Below are positions 8,018 to 17,000 of a stretch of DNA of 64,000 bases, piece after piece (the stretch's first letter is position 1; every line of letters starts with the position of its first letter). The stretch is from Planctomycetota bacterium. GTDB taxonomy: Bacteria; Planctomycetota; Phycisphaerae; UBA1845. The DNA is taken from positions 207,616-271,615 of the forward strand of contig JACQXM010000023.1 in assembly GCA_016208685.1 (NCBI GenBank). The letters are read 5' to 3'. The notes under the pieces were generated by a model. That model made no database searches. It saw only the letters and a list, made by a program, of their open reading frames with translations, and was not told the DNA's origin. The translations under genes were made by a program, and so were the position numbers.

Positions 8018-9940
8018 ATGACACACGCTGAACCGCCTCCGACTCGCCCTGGCCTCGCGACGATCTCCCTCCTGAAGGCATACTTCGACGCCGGGCAGGA
8101 CCACCTCTCGATGCTCATGCCATTTGTCCTCGACGTTGTTACTCGGTACAAAGACGGGTTTACCGCTGTTCACACGAAAGCTGACCTCCTACTCGAACAT
8201 GGTCTCGACATTCCCGAAGCGGTTGTGCGGGTGCTCCTTCACCGGGCGGTTGGAACTGACTACCTGACACACGAAGCCGGACTCTTCTTCCAAAAGAACG
8301 CTGCCCCGCCGCCCGAAGACCTACGAAAAGACAGGAAGCAGCTCGAACTCGACCAAGGCGCGATAGCCGCCGCCTTCGTCGCATACGCGCGCACGGTCGG
8401 CCAGGAGATCCAGGGTACCGACGAGGCCCTGCGCCTGCTCGTCGACTTCCTTGACAACAACCATGTGCGCCTGCTGCTCGGAGGAATCCAAGTTGACGGT
8501 TCCGATGCATCCGACCGCCTTACCCCCAGAGATACGCGGCTGGTGGCCAGTTTCATCTGCAATGCATGTGCGCAAGATGAAGCGCTGCGAGCGACACTGC
8601 AGAGAATGCTCCAAGGGTTCGTACTCTACAACGCCCTATTACTGCGCGACGTCAGTTCGGCCCAACGCCGATTTGCTAACCTGACAGTTTTTTTCGACAC
8701 GCCCTTCCTTTTCGATGCGCTGGGGCTCGGCGACGCTCCGGGAACGACCGCAGCGCGTGAAACGCTTGAGGTTCTTCAGACCGCGAAGGCAAAGCTCGCC
8801 GTTTTTGACGTCACGATCCGCGAGGTCCGTCGCGTGTTGAAAGTTTATAGCAACGCGCTGAAATCGGCTGATGGAGCGCGAAGTCTGCGACCGACGCCGC
8901 TTACCCGTTTCTTCCTCACGAGTCGCTATACTCCGGCCGACGTTGAACAGTGTATTGCGCTTCTAGAAAAGAACCTGAGGGCTCTCGGTGTCGTATCCCG
9001 CCCGACTCCAGATCGCGTAGCAAGGCTCACGTTGAACGAGCGGGCATTGGCTGAGCGCCTTCGTGCGGATACGGATCAGGAGGCCATCACCGATCGAGTA
9101 ATGCATGATGTCGACTGCGTGGCTGGTGTCTTGACGTTGCGCGGTGGGAATGTGGCAGATACATGGGATCGCGCGATGGCGGTCTTTGCCACAACCAGCC
9201 GACTTGTAGTGAAGAACGTGCGGCTGTGGTATTCAGATTCCGGCGAGCGCGGAATCCCGCCAATTATTCACGTCCACACACTGCAATGCCTTGCGTGGCT
9301 GAAAAACCCGAAACAGTCGACCCAGCTTCATCTCCACCAACTCGTCGCATTATGCGCGGCCGCATTACGACCATCGGAAAGGATCTGGAGAGCGTTCCTG
9401 GCGCATCTCGGACGGTTGCAGACATCAGGCGAGCTGAGTTCGGACGAAGCAGTCGCGATGGTCGCCAGCGAGCTAACTGACCACTACTTGAGCGAGGTGC
9501 CGGACGGCGGAGAAGCTGACTCGCATACGTTGCGGGAGGTGGTGGACAGAGTGAGAGCGAAGTACAGCGAAGAGGCGGCTCGACGAGTAAGACTTGCGGA
9601 AGAAGCGGCCATTGGTGAGAAGGAGCAGCGAAGGCAGCAAGAACTGCGCGTAAATTCTCGCGTACGCGCGATTGCGTCGTGGGTTGGGAATGGTACCTTT
9701 TGCTTGCTTACAATGCTAGTATTGTATGTGACGTTTTACGGCGTCCCATCCAATGCTGGCTTCGGTAGTCTCAAGGGGATCATGTCGCTGGCGGTAGGAA
9801 TCGTCGCGATTGTGCTGTCAGCCTGTGGGTCGATCAAGGGAACAACTGTCTCGGACGTAAGGACAGGTATGGTAGAGTGGCTCAATAGGCGCCTTCAGTT
9901 GTGGTTTTTGGGGAACGATGGTGGGCGAGAGGTCCAGTGA
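8018..9940 (+). CDS. PIN-like domain protein with two C-terminal membrane helices
   Basis: The product is 640 residues. The middle part has the layout of a PIN-type RNase fold: D227 in FFDTPFLFDALGL, then D264/E269 in FDVTIREVRRVL, then D364/D366 in HDVDCVAGVL, and finally a FATTSRL strand (390-396). These would be the acidic metal-binding residues. The first 200 residues are helical. A charged helix (about 520-550) precedes two hydrophobic segments (about 555-576 and 583-605), so the protein is likely membrane-anchored with the nuclease-like part in the cytoplasm. ATG 8018 has GGAG eight bases upstream. The gene sits alone between the two halves of a disrupted beta-helix gene, with AT-richer bases than its neighbours, as expected for acquired DNA. 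A defence or toxin role is inference; no antitoxin gene is adjacent. Confidence 0.68.
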   Translation: MTHAEPPPTRPGLATISLLKAYFDAGQDHLSMLMPFVLDVVTRYKDGFTAVHTKADLLLEHGLDIPEAVVRVLLHRAVGTDYLTHEAGLFFQKNAAPPPEDLRKDRKQLELDQGAIAAAFVAYARTVGQEIQGTDEALRLLVDFLDNNHVRLLLGGIQVDGSDASDRLTPRDTRLVASFICNACAQDEALRATLQRMLQGFVLYNALLLRDVSSAQRRFANLTVFFDTPFLFDALGLGDAPGTTAARETLEVLQTAKAKLAVFDVTIREVRRVLKVYSNALKSADGARSLRPTPLTRFFLTSRYTPADVEQCIALLEKNLRALGVVSRPTPDRVARLTLNERALAERLRADTDQEAITDRVMHDVDCVAGVLTLRGGNVADTWDRAMAVFATTSRLVVKNVRLWYSDSGERGIPPIIHVHTLQCLAWLKNPKQSTQLHLHQLVALCAAALRPSERIWRAFLAHLGRLQTSGELSSDEAVAMVASELTDHYLSEVPDGGEADSHTLREVVDRVRAKYSEEAARRVRLAEEAAIGEKEQRRQQELRVNSRVRAIASWVGNGTFCLLTMLVLYVTFYGVPSNAGFGSLKGIMSLAVGIVAIVLSACGSIKGTTVSDVRTGMVEWLNRRLQLWFLGNDGGREVQ

Positions 9941-10389
9941 AGATGCATTCCGGGAAGAGGTCGCGCGGTGCAACCTCCGGAACGGCAGCATGCACGGGGA
10001 GGGTGTGCACCAGCCAGAGGGCCACTGGAAACTGTTTCGAGGCACTCGTACTCCCGCCAATCGGGATCGCGAGCCCCGCAGCCGGCGTAACCGCCGCGGA
10101 TGGCCACGCCGCTGAGCAACTGAAACGACGCGGTACGATCGCCGCTCCCGCAGTCCGGGCGGTAGACGCCATTCGCGACGCGCACCTCCGTGATCGCGCC
10201 GCCGCTTTCCGCCGCAGCGCGCAACGCATCCTGCAAATCGGTGAACGCGGTGCACCAGCTTGCGCCGTCATGCACCGGGCCCACGGCGTCGGCGTCGACG
10301 CAGATGGTCTCCGCGCCCGCCGGGCTGCCGACCAAGCCCAGAACCAACCCCGCCAAGGCTCCTGGAGCCCAGCTTCGGCGTGCTGTCAT
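9895..10389 (-). pseudogene. 5' fragment of a secreted beta-helix protein
   Basis: ATG at 10389 is preceded by AAGGA on the minus strand. It opens a signal peptide (TARRSWAPGALAGLVLGLVGSPAGA) and a mature start ETICVDADAVGPVHDG, followed by SWCTAFTDLQDALRAA and VRVANGVYRPD. Next come FQLLSGVAIRGGYAG and YECLETVSSG. This is the standard N-terminus of planctomycete beta-helix proteins, whose usual text at the break is ETVLSGDLAG. Similarity fades near 10010 and the frame then runs to a stop at 9895 inside the end of the PIN-like gene. The C-terminal end is probably the fragment at 7206-7590. Confidence 0.7.
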
Positions 10390-11197
10390 GACGGTCGTCC
10401 TTTCAGCCAACGCTCGCCCGATAGAAGCCCCAGCACATTCTATGCCCCACAAGTCTCGAAAACCGGGGACACCGAAAGGACACCCTGGCAGTCGCAGTTC
10501 CGCGTCTTTTTGCGTATCCCTGGGCGTGATTCCCCGCAACCACACCGGCGGGCGGCTCGCCGCGTCAGCGGTGCGGGCGGCGATTCGAACGCCGATTGTC
10601 GATCGCCGATCGCCATTGGGGGTCGCTGCCGCATGCGTTGGAGGCGGATTACCCAACGCCTCCCGACCGCGCCCGCAGCCTGTAGGGCTGCTCGATAGTA
10701 GCCGTGGGCAAGCGCAGCGCCGCCCACGGTGCATTGATGTGAGAACATCCTCAACCCCGTAAGGGTTGTCTTACGCGCTGCAGGTGCGGCGATGCGAGGG
10801 TATCCACAATCGTGTGAGGGTTGTCTCACGGCCTCCTGGCGGACCCCTACAGGGTCGGCCAGGCTCGGGGGGCGTCGTATCCGGTGGCGGCGCTGCGCTG
10901 GCCACCGGCTACTGTCTGTCAGGCTTACAGCCTGAACCTCGCGGCGAACCATCCCGGCGGGAGGCGCGCTGCCTGCATAGCGGCGAGCCTTCCCGGCGAA
11001 CGGCGTCGTGCCTGAAGAACGTCGAGCGCCGGGGAGCGGGCGAACGGCGTGCTGCATCCAGAGCCGTCCCGATGAAACCGAGATGACGAAGCGGGCCTTC
11101 GCCGCTGGGGAACGGCTGGCGCGCTATCTGTACCGCGAGTGCGCAGGTGCCACTGCTCTGCGAGCAGTGATCTTCCGTTCAACGCACGTGAGCGGCT

Positions 11198-11232
11198 GGG
11201 TGGCCCATCGCTTCAGCGGTGGGGGAGCCGAT
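11198..11232. repeat. Dispersed hairpin repeat A, copy 5
   Basis: GGGTGGCCCATCGCTTCAGCGGTGGGGGAGCCGA. The core matches the copies at 6.6-7.1 kb, 4 kb away. Confidence 0.7.
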
Positions 11233-11265
11233 TCCTTCGATGCGCCGCTCGCGCAAGAACCCCAG

Positions 11266-11291
11266 GCCGCGCGGGCTAAAGCCCGCGGCTC
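11266..11291. repeat. Dispersed hairpin repeat C (GCGGGCTxxAGCCCGC), copy 1
   Basis: GCCGCGCGGGCTAAAGCCCGCGGCTC forms a strong stem around CTAAAG. The same element, in the opposite orientation, is at 19079 and 41914. Confidence 0.68.
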
Positions 11292-11312
11292 GCCAACCAC
11301 CGCCGACGACAG

Positions 11313-11350
11313 CGTGGCCCATCGCTGTAGCGGTGTGGGAGCCGATTCGC
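11313..11350. repeat. Dispersed hairpin repeat A, copy 6 (diverged)
   Basis: CGTGGCCCATCGCTGTAGCGGTGTGGGAGCCGATTCG, with one base inserted in the 3' arm; followed by the GGCGATTGACGATCGACGATTG words. Confidence 0.6.
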
Positions 11351-11428
11351 AACCCAATTGGCGATTGACGATCGACGATTGTCGATCGGCGCCAAGGCCG
11401 TTGGGGGTTGCGCGCGACGTCGACCCTC

Positions 11429-12592
11429 CTACCCCCCCACCTTCTTGGCCTGAATGCGCATGGGCTTAAGGTCGACGATCTCGATGAGGCTGGGCCATTC
11501 GCCCTCGACCAAGTGCCCCGCGAGGTCCTCCGCGCTCATCTTGGCTTTGATACGGAAGGTGACCAGTCCCTTGGTGGAGGAGGGGCCGTCGACGCTCATA
11601 ATGCGCTCGCGGTCGATGTCCTTAAGCTTGTTCTTGATCTTCAGCGCCTCGCCCACGGCCATGCCCTGGATTTCCAGCGACAGCTCGCCGCCCGTGGAAA
11701 GCCGCCGCGACCATTGTCGCATGACGCTCTGATAGCAGCGTTCGGCGAGTTCCGCGGAGGCGTTCTCCAGCGCCTTCTTGCCCCCCTGCGGCGAGTGGGT
11801 GTGCAGGCCCGCCGCCCCCCCGCGCCAATTGGCGAGCGACTCACTGGCCATCATCTCCGCGGTGTCGGTGTAGTACATCTTGATCATGCCGTCGCCGTTG
11901 TACATGGCCGTCGGCTGCCCCGCGAGCTCCTTGACGCCCGCGGCGTTGGCCTGCGCCGTGCCGGTGATGAAGATCTGCGTGCCCCATTCCAGCGACAGCG
12001 CCTGCATGCGGGTGGTATCGGCCTCGAACTTGGCGTCCTCGATGGCCCGCTCGCGCAGCACCCGCAGGTGCTCGCCGGCGTAGACCTTGAACCCCCGCGC
12101 CAGCAGGCGGTTTTCGATTTGCGACTCGAGGATGCTGCTGTCCTGGATGACGCCGTCGATGCGCTCAAGGATATAGACTGCCACGCCCGGCCGGCCAATC
12201 TGCTTGAGCACGTTCTGCACCTCCATCCACGTGGAGGCAATCACGTTGCGGCTCACTCGGGCGCGCACGCGGCAGAACTTGGTCCCCCCCGCGGCGTCGC
12301 CTTTGTCGAGAATCTCGTAGTCGGTGATGATGCCCGCGGCGCCGGCGAACAGGGTGTCGCGGATGAGCTCGAAGTTGCCCTCGGCGCGGTGCTTTTCGAT
12401 TTCCGCGCCCGCCGCCGCCTCCATGGCCCGGCGCAGCGCGTCGTTGAGCGCCGCGTCCTCATAGAACGCCTCGCCGGTGACCTCCACCTCCACGATCTCC
12501 TGCGGTGGAGGGGGCGTGGTGGACTCCTGCGCTGCCGCGACGGCAACCCACGCAAAGGTGACGGCGCTGACGGTGGTGAACATCCGGCTCAT
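11429..12592 (-). CDS. Secreted FlgT/CsgG-like protein
   Basis: ATG at 12592 is preceded by AAAGGAGAAGATCG, a good ribosome-binding site. The 387-residue protein starts with a signal peptide (MSRMFTTVSAVTFAWVAVAAAQ) and a Pro-rich spacer. The segment after it, VEVEVTGEAFYEDAALNDALRRA, resembles the N-terminal domain of FlgT-like proteins (an extended strand, then a helix over an Ala-rich stretch). A central region (ILERIDG, IENRLLARGFKVY, WGTQIFITGTAQ) resembles the nucleotide-free Rossmann-like half of CsgG/FlgT proteins. It is probably periplasmic or outer-membrane associated. No flagellar genes flank it. The assignment rests on pattern, not on a search. Confidence 0.55.
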   Translation of the reverse strand: MSRMFTTVSAVTFAWVAVAAAQESTTPPPPQEIVEVEVTGEAFYEDAALNDALRRAMEAAAGAEIEKHRAEGNFELIRDTLFAGAAGIITDYEILDKGDAAGGTKFCRVRARVSRNVIASTWMEVQNVLKQIGRPGVAVYILERIDGVIQDSSILESQIENRLLARGFKVYAGEHLRVLRERAIEDAKFEADTTRMQALSLEWGTQIFITGTAQANAAGVKELAGQPTAMYNGDGMIKMYYTDTAEMMASESLANWRGGAAGLHTHSPQGGKKALENASAELAERCYQSVMRQWSRRLSTGGELSLEIQGMAVGEALKIKNKLKDIDRERIMSVDGPSSTKGLVTFRIKAKMSAEDLAGHLVEGEWPSLIEIVDLKPMRIQAKKVGG

Positions 12593-13104
12593 CGATCTTC
12601 TCCTTTGAAGGTGCGGCACGATTGTCCGCGGCCCGGCCGCCGGGTCAAGGGGAATCGGGGCGGCGTGCAAACGCAGGGTCTCCATCATTCGCAACATGAC
12701 GTCCGCGCGCTCGAGCGACCACGAACGCCTTCTGGCGGTTCGCGGCCAGGCGCCTTTGCGTCGCCACCGCAATGCCGGGAAGGACCGCTCCATTCCGCCG
12801 CCGTACGAATCGGCGCCGCCCGTGCGCACGGAACGGATCGCGAGCGCGCCGCCCCGGCGGGCGTACGGACCATTGCCGCGTCCTGCGTAGCTCGACACGC
12901 TGCGCCGGCGGAGTGCCCGTTGGAAACGACCCACGCGCGCGGCGAGGCACCCCGTCCACGTGCCCACCCACCAATAGACCGCCGCGTCGTACGCTGGTTA
13001 GGCGCGACCGGCGGAGCCAATCGCTCCGATGGCGGAAGCCGATCCCTGGCCCGGACAGTGACGCTTGCTTACCTTATCGGCATCAGGCCGGCTTTCCTGA
13101 CTCG
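12593..13104. other. Divergent intergenic region
   Basis: About 510 bp between the divergent FlgT-like and retropepsin-like genes. Reading frames cross it, but their sequences are Arg/Pro-rich and not protein-like. It must hold both promoters; I cannot assign them. Confidence 0.4.
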
Positions 13105-13977
13105 ATGGAGCGAGCGTGCGTGGGCGTCACCTCCCCCAAGCAAACCGGAATGTTCGCCGCGGGCCTGGGGCTGGCCGTCCTGCTGGCGGCCGGTTGCGGC
13201 ACTCGCCTGCCGGGCGGCACCGACGGGCTGTTCACGGTTCCGCTGGCGGTCGAAGGACAGGCCGTGGGGGACGCCATTGTGGACACCGGCGGCGGGTACG
13301 AGATCATGCTGCGCGACGACTTCGGTCTGCCGCTCGTGGATCGGATCGAGGTGTTCGCCTTTGGCGGCCGCGCCCAGGTGGACGTGACCGCGGGGTTTCG
13401 CTACGTAGCGGGCGGCGTCAGCGCCGCAACCGACGCGGCGATCATCTCCACTCCCATTTGCGCCTGTAACGGCGTGGGATTCCCGTTCCTGCGGAAGACG
13501 GGCACGGTACTGGCACTGGACTTCGACGCCGGGACCGCCGCGTTTCGCGCCGACGTCCCGGAGGTCGGGGCCGCCTTCGCCTTCGACCCCCCGCCGCCGC
13601 GCCTCGCCGGTTTCGACAGCTCGTTTGTTCGCGTGGACGTGGAATTCGGCGGCAGCGCCACACCGGCGCTGGCGCTTCTGGACACCGGGGCCGCCAGGAC
13701 GTTGATTCACCGCGCGCTGGTGCCCGATGCGGCGGTGCTGCCGCTGGCCAAACAGGCGACGGTGACGCTGGCCAACCCTCAGCTCGGAGCCGTCGCCGTC
13801 AGCGCCGGGTTGTACGCGAACCAGGCGTTGCCGGACGTGATCATCGGGGCCGACGTCATGCGCACCTGGGGGCCGCGGTGGTACTTCACCTTCGCGCCGC
13901 GGGGCGGAAGCTGCATCGTCGTTCTCACCGCGGCGCCCGACGGCGACCCGCCGTCGGTCTCGGTGGCCTCACGCTGA
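13105..13977 (+). CDS. Retropepsin-like aspartyl protease lipoprotein
   Basis: The N-terminus has two basic residues, a hydrophobic stretch (MFAAGLGLAVLLAAGC) and a lipobox-like LAAGC, so the protein is probably a lipoprotein. The 290-residue product holds two copies of the aspartyl-protease motif: VDTGGGYEIML near residue 60 and LLDTGAARTLI near residue 195. A later hydrophobic stretch ALPDVIIGADVM matches the ILG-type flap end of retropepsin folds. Two DTG sites in one chain suggest a pepsin-like two-lobe arrangement built from retropepsin units. Start ATG 13105 is chosen over 13150 because it supplies the basic n-region; neither has a clear ribosome-binding site. Substrate unknown. Confidence 0.65.
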   Translation: MERACVGVTSPKQTGMFAAGLGLAVLLAAGCGTRLPGGTDGLFTVPLAVEGQAVGDAIVDTGGGYEIMLRDDFGLPLVDRIEVFAFGGRAQVDVTAGFRYVAGGVSAATDAAIISTPICACNGVGFPFLRKTGTVLALDFDAGTAAFRADVPEVGAAFAFDPPPPRLAGFDSSFVRVDVEFGGSATPALALLDTGAARTLIHRALVPDAAVLPLAKQATVTLANPQLGAVAVSAGLYANQALPDVIIGADVMRTWGPRWYFTFAPRGGSCIVVLTAAPDGDPPSVSVASR

Positions 13978-14005
13978 CGCCCTTCGCACGAATCTCCGCC
14001 CTGCG

Positions 14006-17000
14006 CTACGGACAGGGCGAGACGGGGATCGTCGCGTTCAGCCACGGATCAAAGGCGCCGGCTCCGTTCAGCAGGTTCACCAGCATGGTGATGTCCTGGG
14101 CGTTGGCGGCGCCGCTGCGGTTGGCGTCCGTGGCGTACAGTGGGCGCGGGACGGCACCGTTGAGGGCGTTGACCAGCGCCGTGATGTCCTGGGCGTTAGT
14201 CGCGCGGCTGGCGTTCACGTCGCCGGGCAGGTAACCGATGCAGGTGCTGGTACCGCTGGGCGTGTGGGTGATCCGGGTCCACGCCTTCGGTTCGATGATG
14301 GCATCGAAGCCCACGGTGACGGTGTCGACGCCGATGGGCGTGACGCTCACCACATTCGGCGCGATGCCGTTCCCGCCGGTCTCCGTGGTCACGAGGTCCG
14401 TCATCGCAAGTCCCGCCACCGGTCCGTCGAAGGTCAGGTCCACCTGGTTCCAGCCGAAGAGCTGCCCGGCGTTGGTAATGGAATGCGGCTGCCGGGCGTC
14501 AATGGCGTTCTTGGGCGGGGCAGCGCCGATGATGGCAATCTGCACGGCGCAGGGGTCGGGGCTGCACACGCTGCCGTCGCCGCGGTAGGTTCCGCCGGCG
14601 TTGGCGCAGTGCGCCGCGGTCTGGACGCTGCAACCGGAACCTGTGATGCAGCAGGCTCCGAGGTTGCACAGTCCGGGGCTGCAAACCGAGTCCGCACCCT
14701 CGTAGGTGCCGGCCGCAAGCGTGCACTCGGGAGCCGAAAGCTCGGCGCAGGTTTCGTCGGATTGGCAACAGGCGCCCAGGACGCAGGGGTTGGCGGAGCA
14801 GTTCGACGAGGCGCCGAGGTAGAACCCGCCGCCGACGTCGCACGCGCTGCGGATCGCCAGGCCGCAATCGCCGCCCGTACAGCAGGCGCCGAAGGTGCAG
14901 CGGTCCGCGGTGCACCCGCTTCCGCCGCCCTCGAAGGTTCCCGACTCCGCCAGGCATTGTGCCTCGGGGAGTTCGTCGCAGATTTCCCCCGCCTTGCAGC
15001 AGGCGCCGCGCGAGCAGGCGAGATTGGCACAGACGCTTCCCGGACCGCCGAAGTACCCGCCGGAACTCAGGCAGTCATCGCGCGTGGCGTCGTCGCCGCA
15101 ACCACCCTGGGCGCAGCACGCCCCCAGGGCGCAGGTCGAGGCATCGCAGGCGCTACCCGCACCCTGGAAGACGCCGCCGCCCGCGGCACAGAACGCTGAG
15201 GTCTTCTCACTGCATGTCGTTGCGTTGCAGCACGCACCGAGCACGCACTGATCCGTCGCGCACGCGCGCCCCGCCCCCTGGAACACTCCACCGGCCTGTC
15301 CACAGGCGAATTCCGTCATGATCGAGCACGCCCCGCCGTTGCAGCACGGTCCCGATTTCTCGCACGGCGCCGTGAAGCAGGTTTGCCCGGCGCGGAAGTC
15401 GGCGGGATCGTCGCACTGCGCTGCAATGGCCGGAGACACGCAAGTGGAATCGGGGGCGCAGCAGGACCCTACGGTACACAGGTCGGGAGTACAGGCGGTT
15501 CCGTCCAGGAACGTGCCGCTGGTGCGGGCGCAGGCAAAGCGGTCCGTTTGCGTGCAGCTTCCGTCATCGCCGCAGCAGGCACCGGCAGCACAAAGCCCGG
15601 TGGTGCAGGCGGTTCCGTCGCCGCCATACGCGCCGCCGTCCTCGGCGCAGGCGTTGGCGGTGAGCACTTCGCACACCCCGCTCGCCTTGCAGCAGGCTCC
15701 GCCCGGGTCGCAGCCGGCCTGGGCGCAGGTGAGGTTGGCGTTGAAGTCGCCGTCGGCCGCCACGCAGGTGGTGCTGGTGGTAATGGCGCAGGTGCCGTCG
15801 CGCATGCAGCAGGCACCCGTCACGCAGATGCTGAACGAACAGGTGACGCCGTCGCCTTCATATTCACCGCCTTCGGCGATGCACGCGGCCTGGCGTTGCA
15901 CGGTGCATTCGCCGTCCATGCAGCAGGCGCCGGCCGGCGGGCAGGTGAAGTTCGCGCAGCGCGCCGTGGCGCTGAATTGATTCAGCGGTGGAGGACACAG
16001 GGCTCCCAGTCGGTCCTCGCAGGATCCCACCGGCGGGCAGCAAGCGCCCACGACGCACTGGTTGCCTCCCGTGCACAGCGTTCCGTCGCCCAGGTAAGTA
16101 CCGTTCTGGGCCGTGCAGGCCGAGGGAAGCAGCATGCTGCACGTGGCGTTCGGGAGGCAGCAGGCGCCGGCGGGCGGGCAGGGGCTGGGAGAACAATCCG
16201 CACCTGCAATCACCGTTCCACCAGCGTTTTGACACTCCCCGGCCGGGCGATCGGAACACGTGCCATCAATGTGGCAGCAGGCGGCCACCACGCAGATGTC
16301 GGACGCGCACGCGGTGCCGTCCCCCAGGTAGTTGCCGCCGTCCGTGTAGCAGGCGGCGCTGGTCAACTGGCGGCAGGAGTTGTTTTTGCAGCACGCCCCG
16401 GCCGGAGGACAGGTGACCGCGTCGCAGGTCAACCCGTCGTGGTAGATGCCCGACAGCAGCGCGCAGCGCCCGCGCGCCGTCACAATGCAGGTTCCGTCGT
16501 CCAGACAGCACGCTCCGCGATCGCAAACGCCCGTGGCCAGGCACGTGGTGTTGTCACCGGTGTAATCGCCGCCGCGGCTCTGGCATCCGAACTCCGAGAT
16601 CGGGAACGCGAAGCAACTCTCGTCCGTCATGCAGCAGCCGCCGACCGGCGGACAGGTGGTCGTGGCACAGCTTTCGCCGGAAAAGAACGCCCCTCCGTCG
16701 ATGCGGCAATTTTCCAGGGCGGCCGCGGAATCGTCGCAGGAGCTGCCGTCAAACGGACAGCAGGCCCCGCCGACGCACAGCCCCGGAGCGCACAGCTCAC
16801 CGGAGCCCTGAAAGGCGCCGCCGGCCGTCGCGCAGTCGAGGGCGGTCAGTTCGGCACACTGCCCATCCGTCAGGCAGCAGGCGCCGGGCAGCGGGCAGGT
16901 AATGCCGGTGCACGAGGCGGCACCGGCCGTGAACGTGCCCTGTAGCGCGTCACACCCGCCGCTGGTGGTTCGGAAGCACGAGCCGTTGGGCAGGCAGCAT

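Larger units (their letters stand above)
10390..11428. other. Gene-free repeat-rich spacer
   Basis: About 1 kb with no credible gene. It holds two hairpin A copies, one GCGGGCTxxAGCCCGC hairpin and GATTGTCGATCG words (10580-10613, 11360-11392). A GTGAGGGTTGTCTCACG palindrome-like word is near 10812-10830, with a related CCCCGTAAGGGTTGTCTTACG near 10755-10775. Confidence 0.55.

Noticed and set aside
8018..9940. Transposase or integrase for the gene between the beta-helix fragments
   Set aside because: No RHRY or DDE pattern is present; the acids and spacing fit a PIN-like fold better.
15383..16945. A 520-codon plus-strand frame inside the CC-repeat gene
   Set aside because: Its Gly/Ala/Arg-rich text is the mirror of the repeated GCC/TGC codons of the real minus-strand gene.
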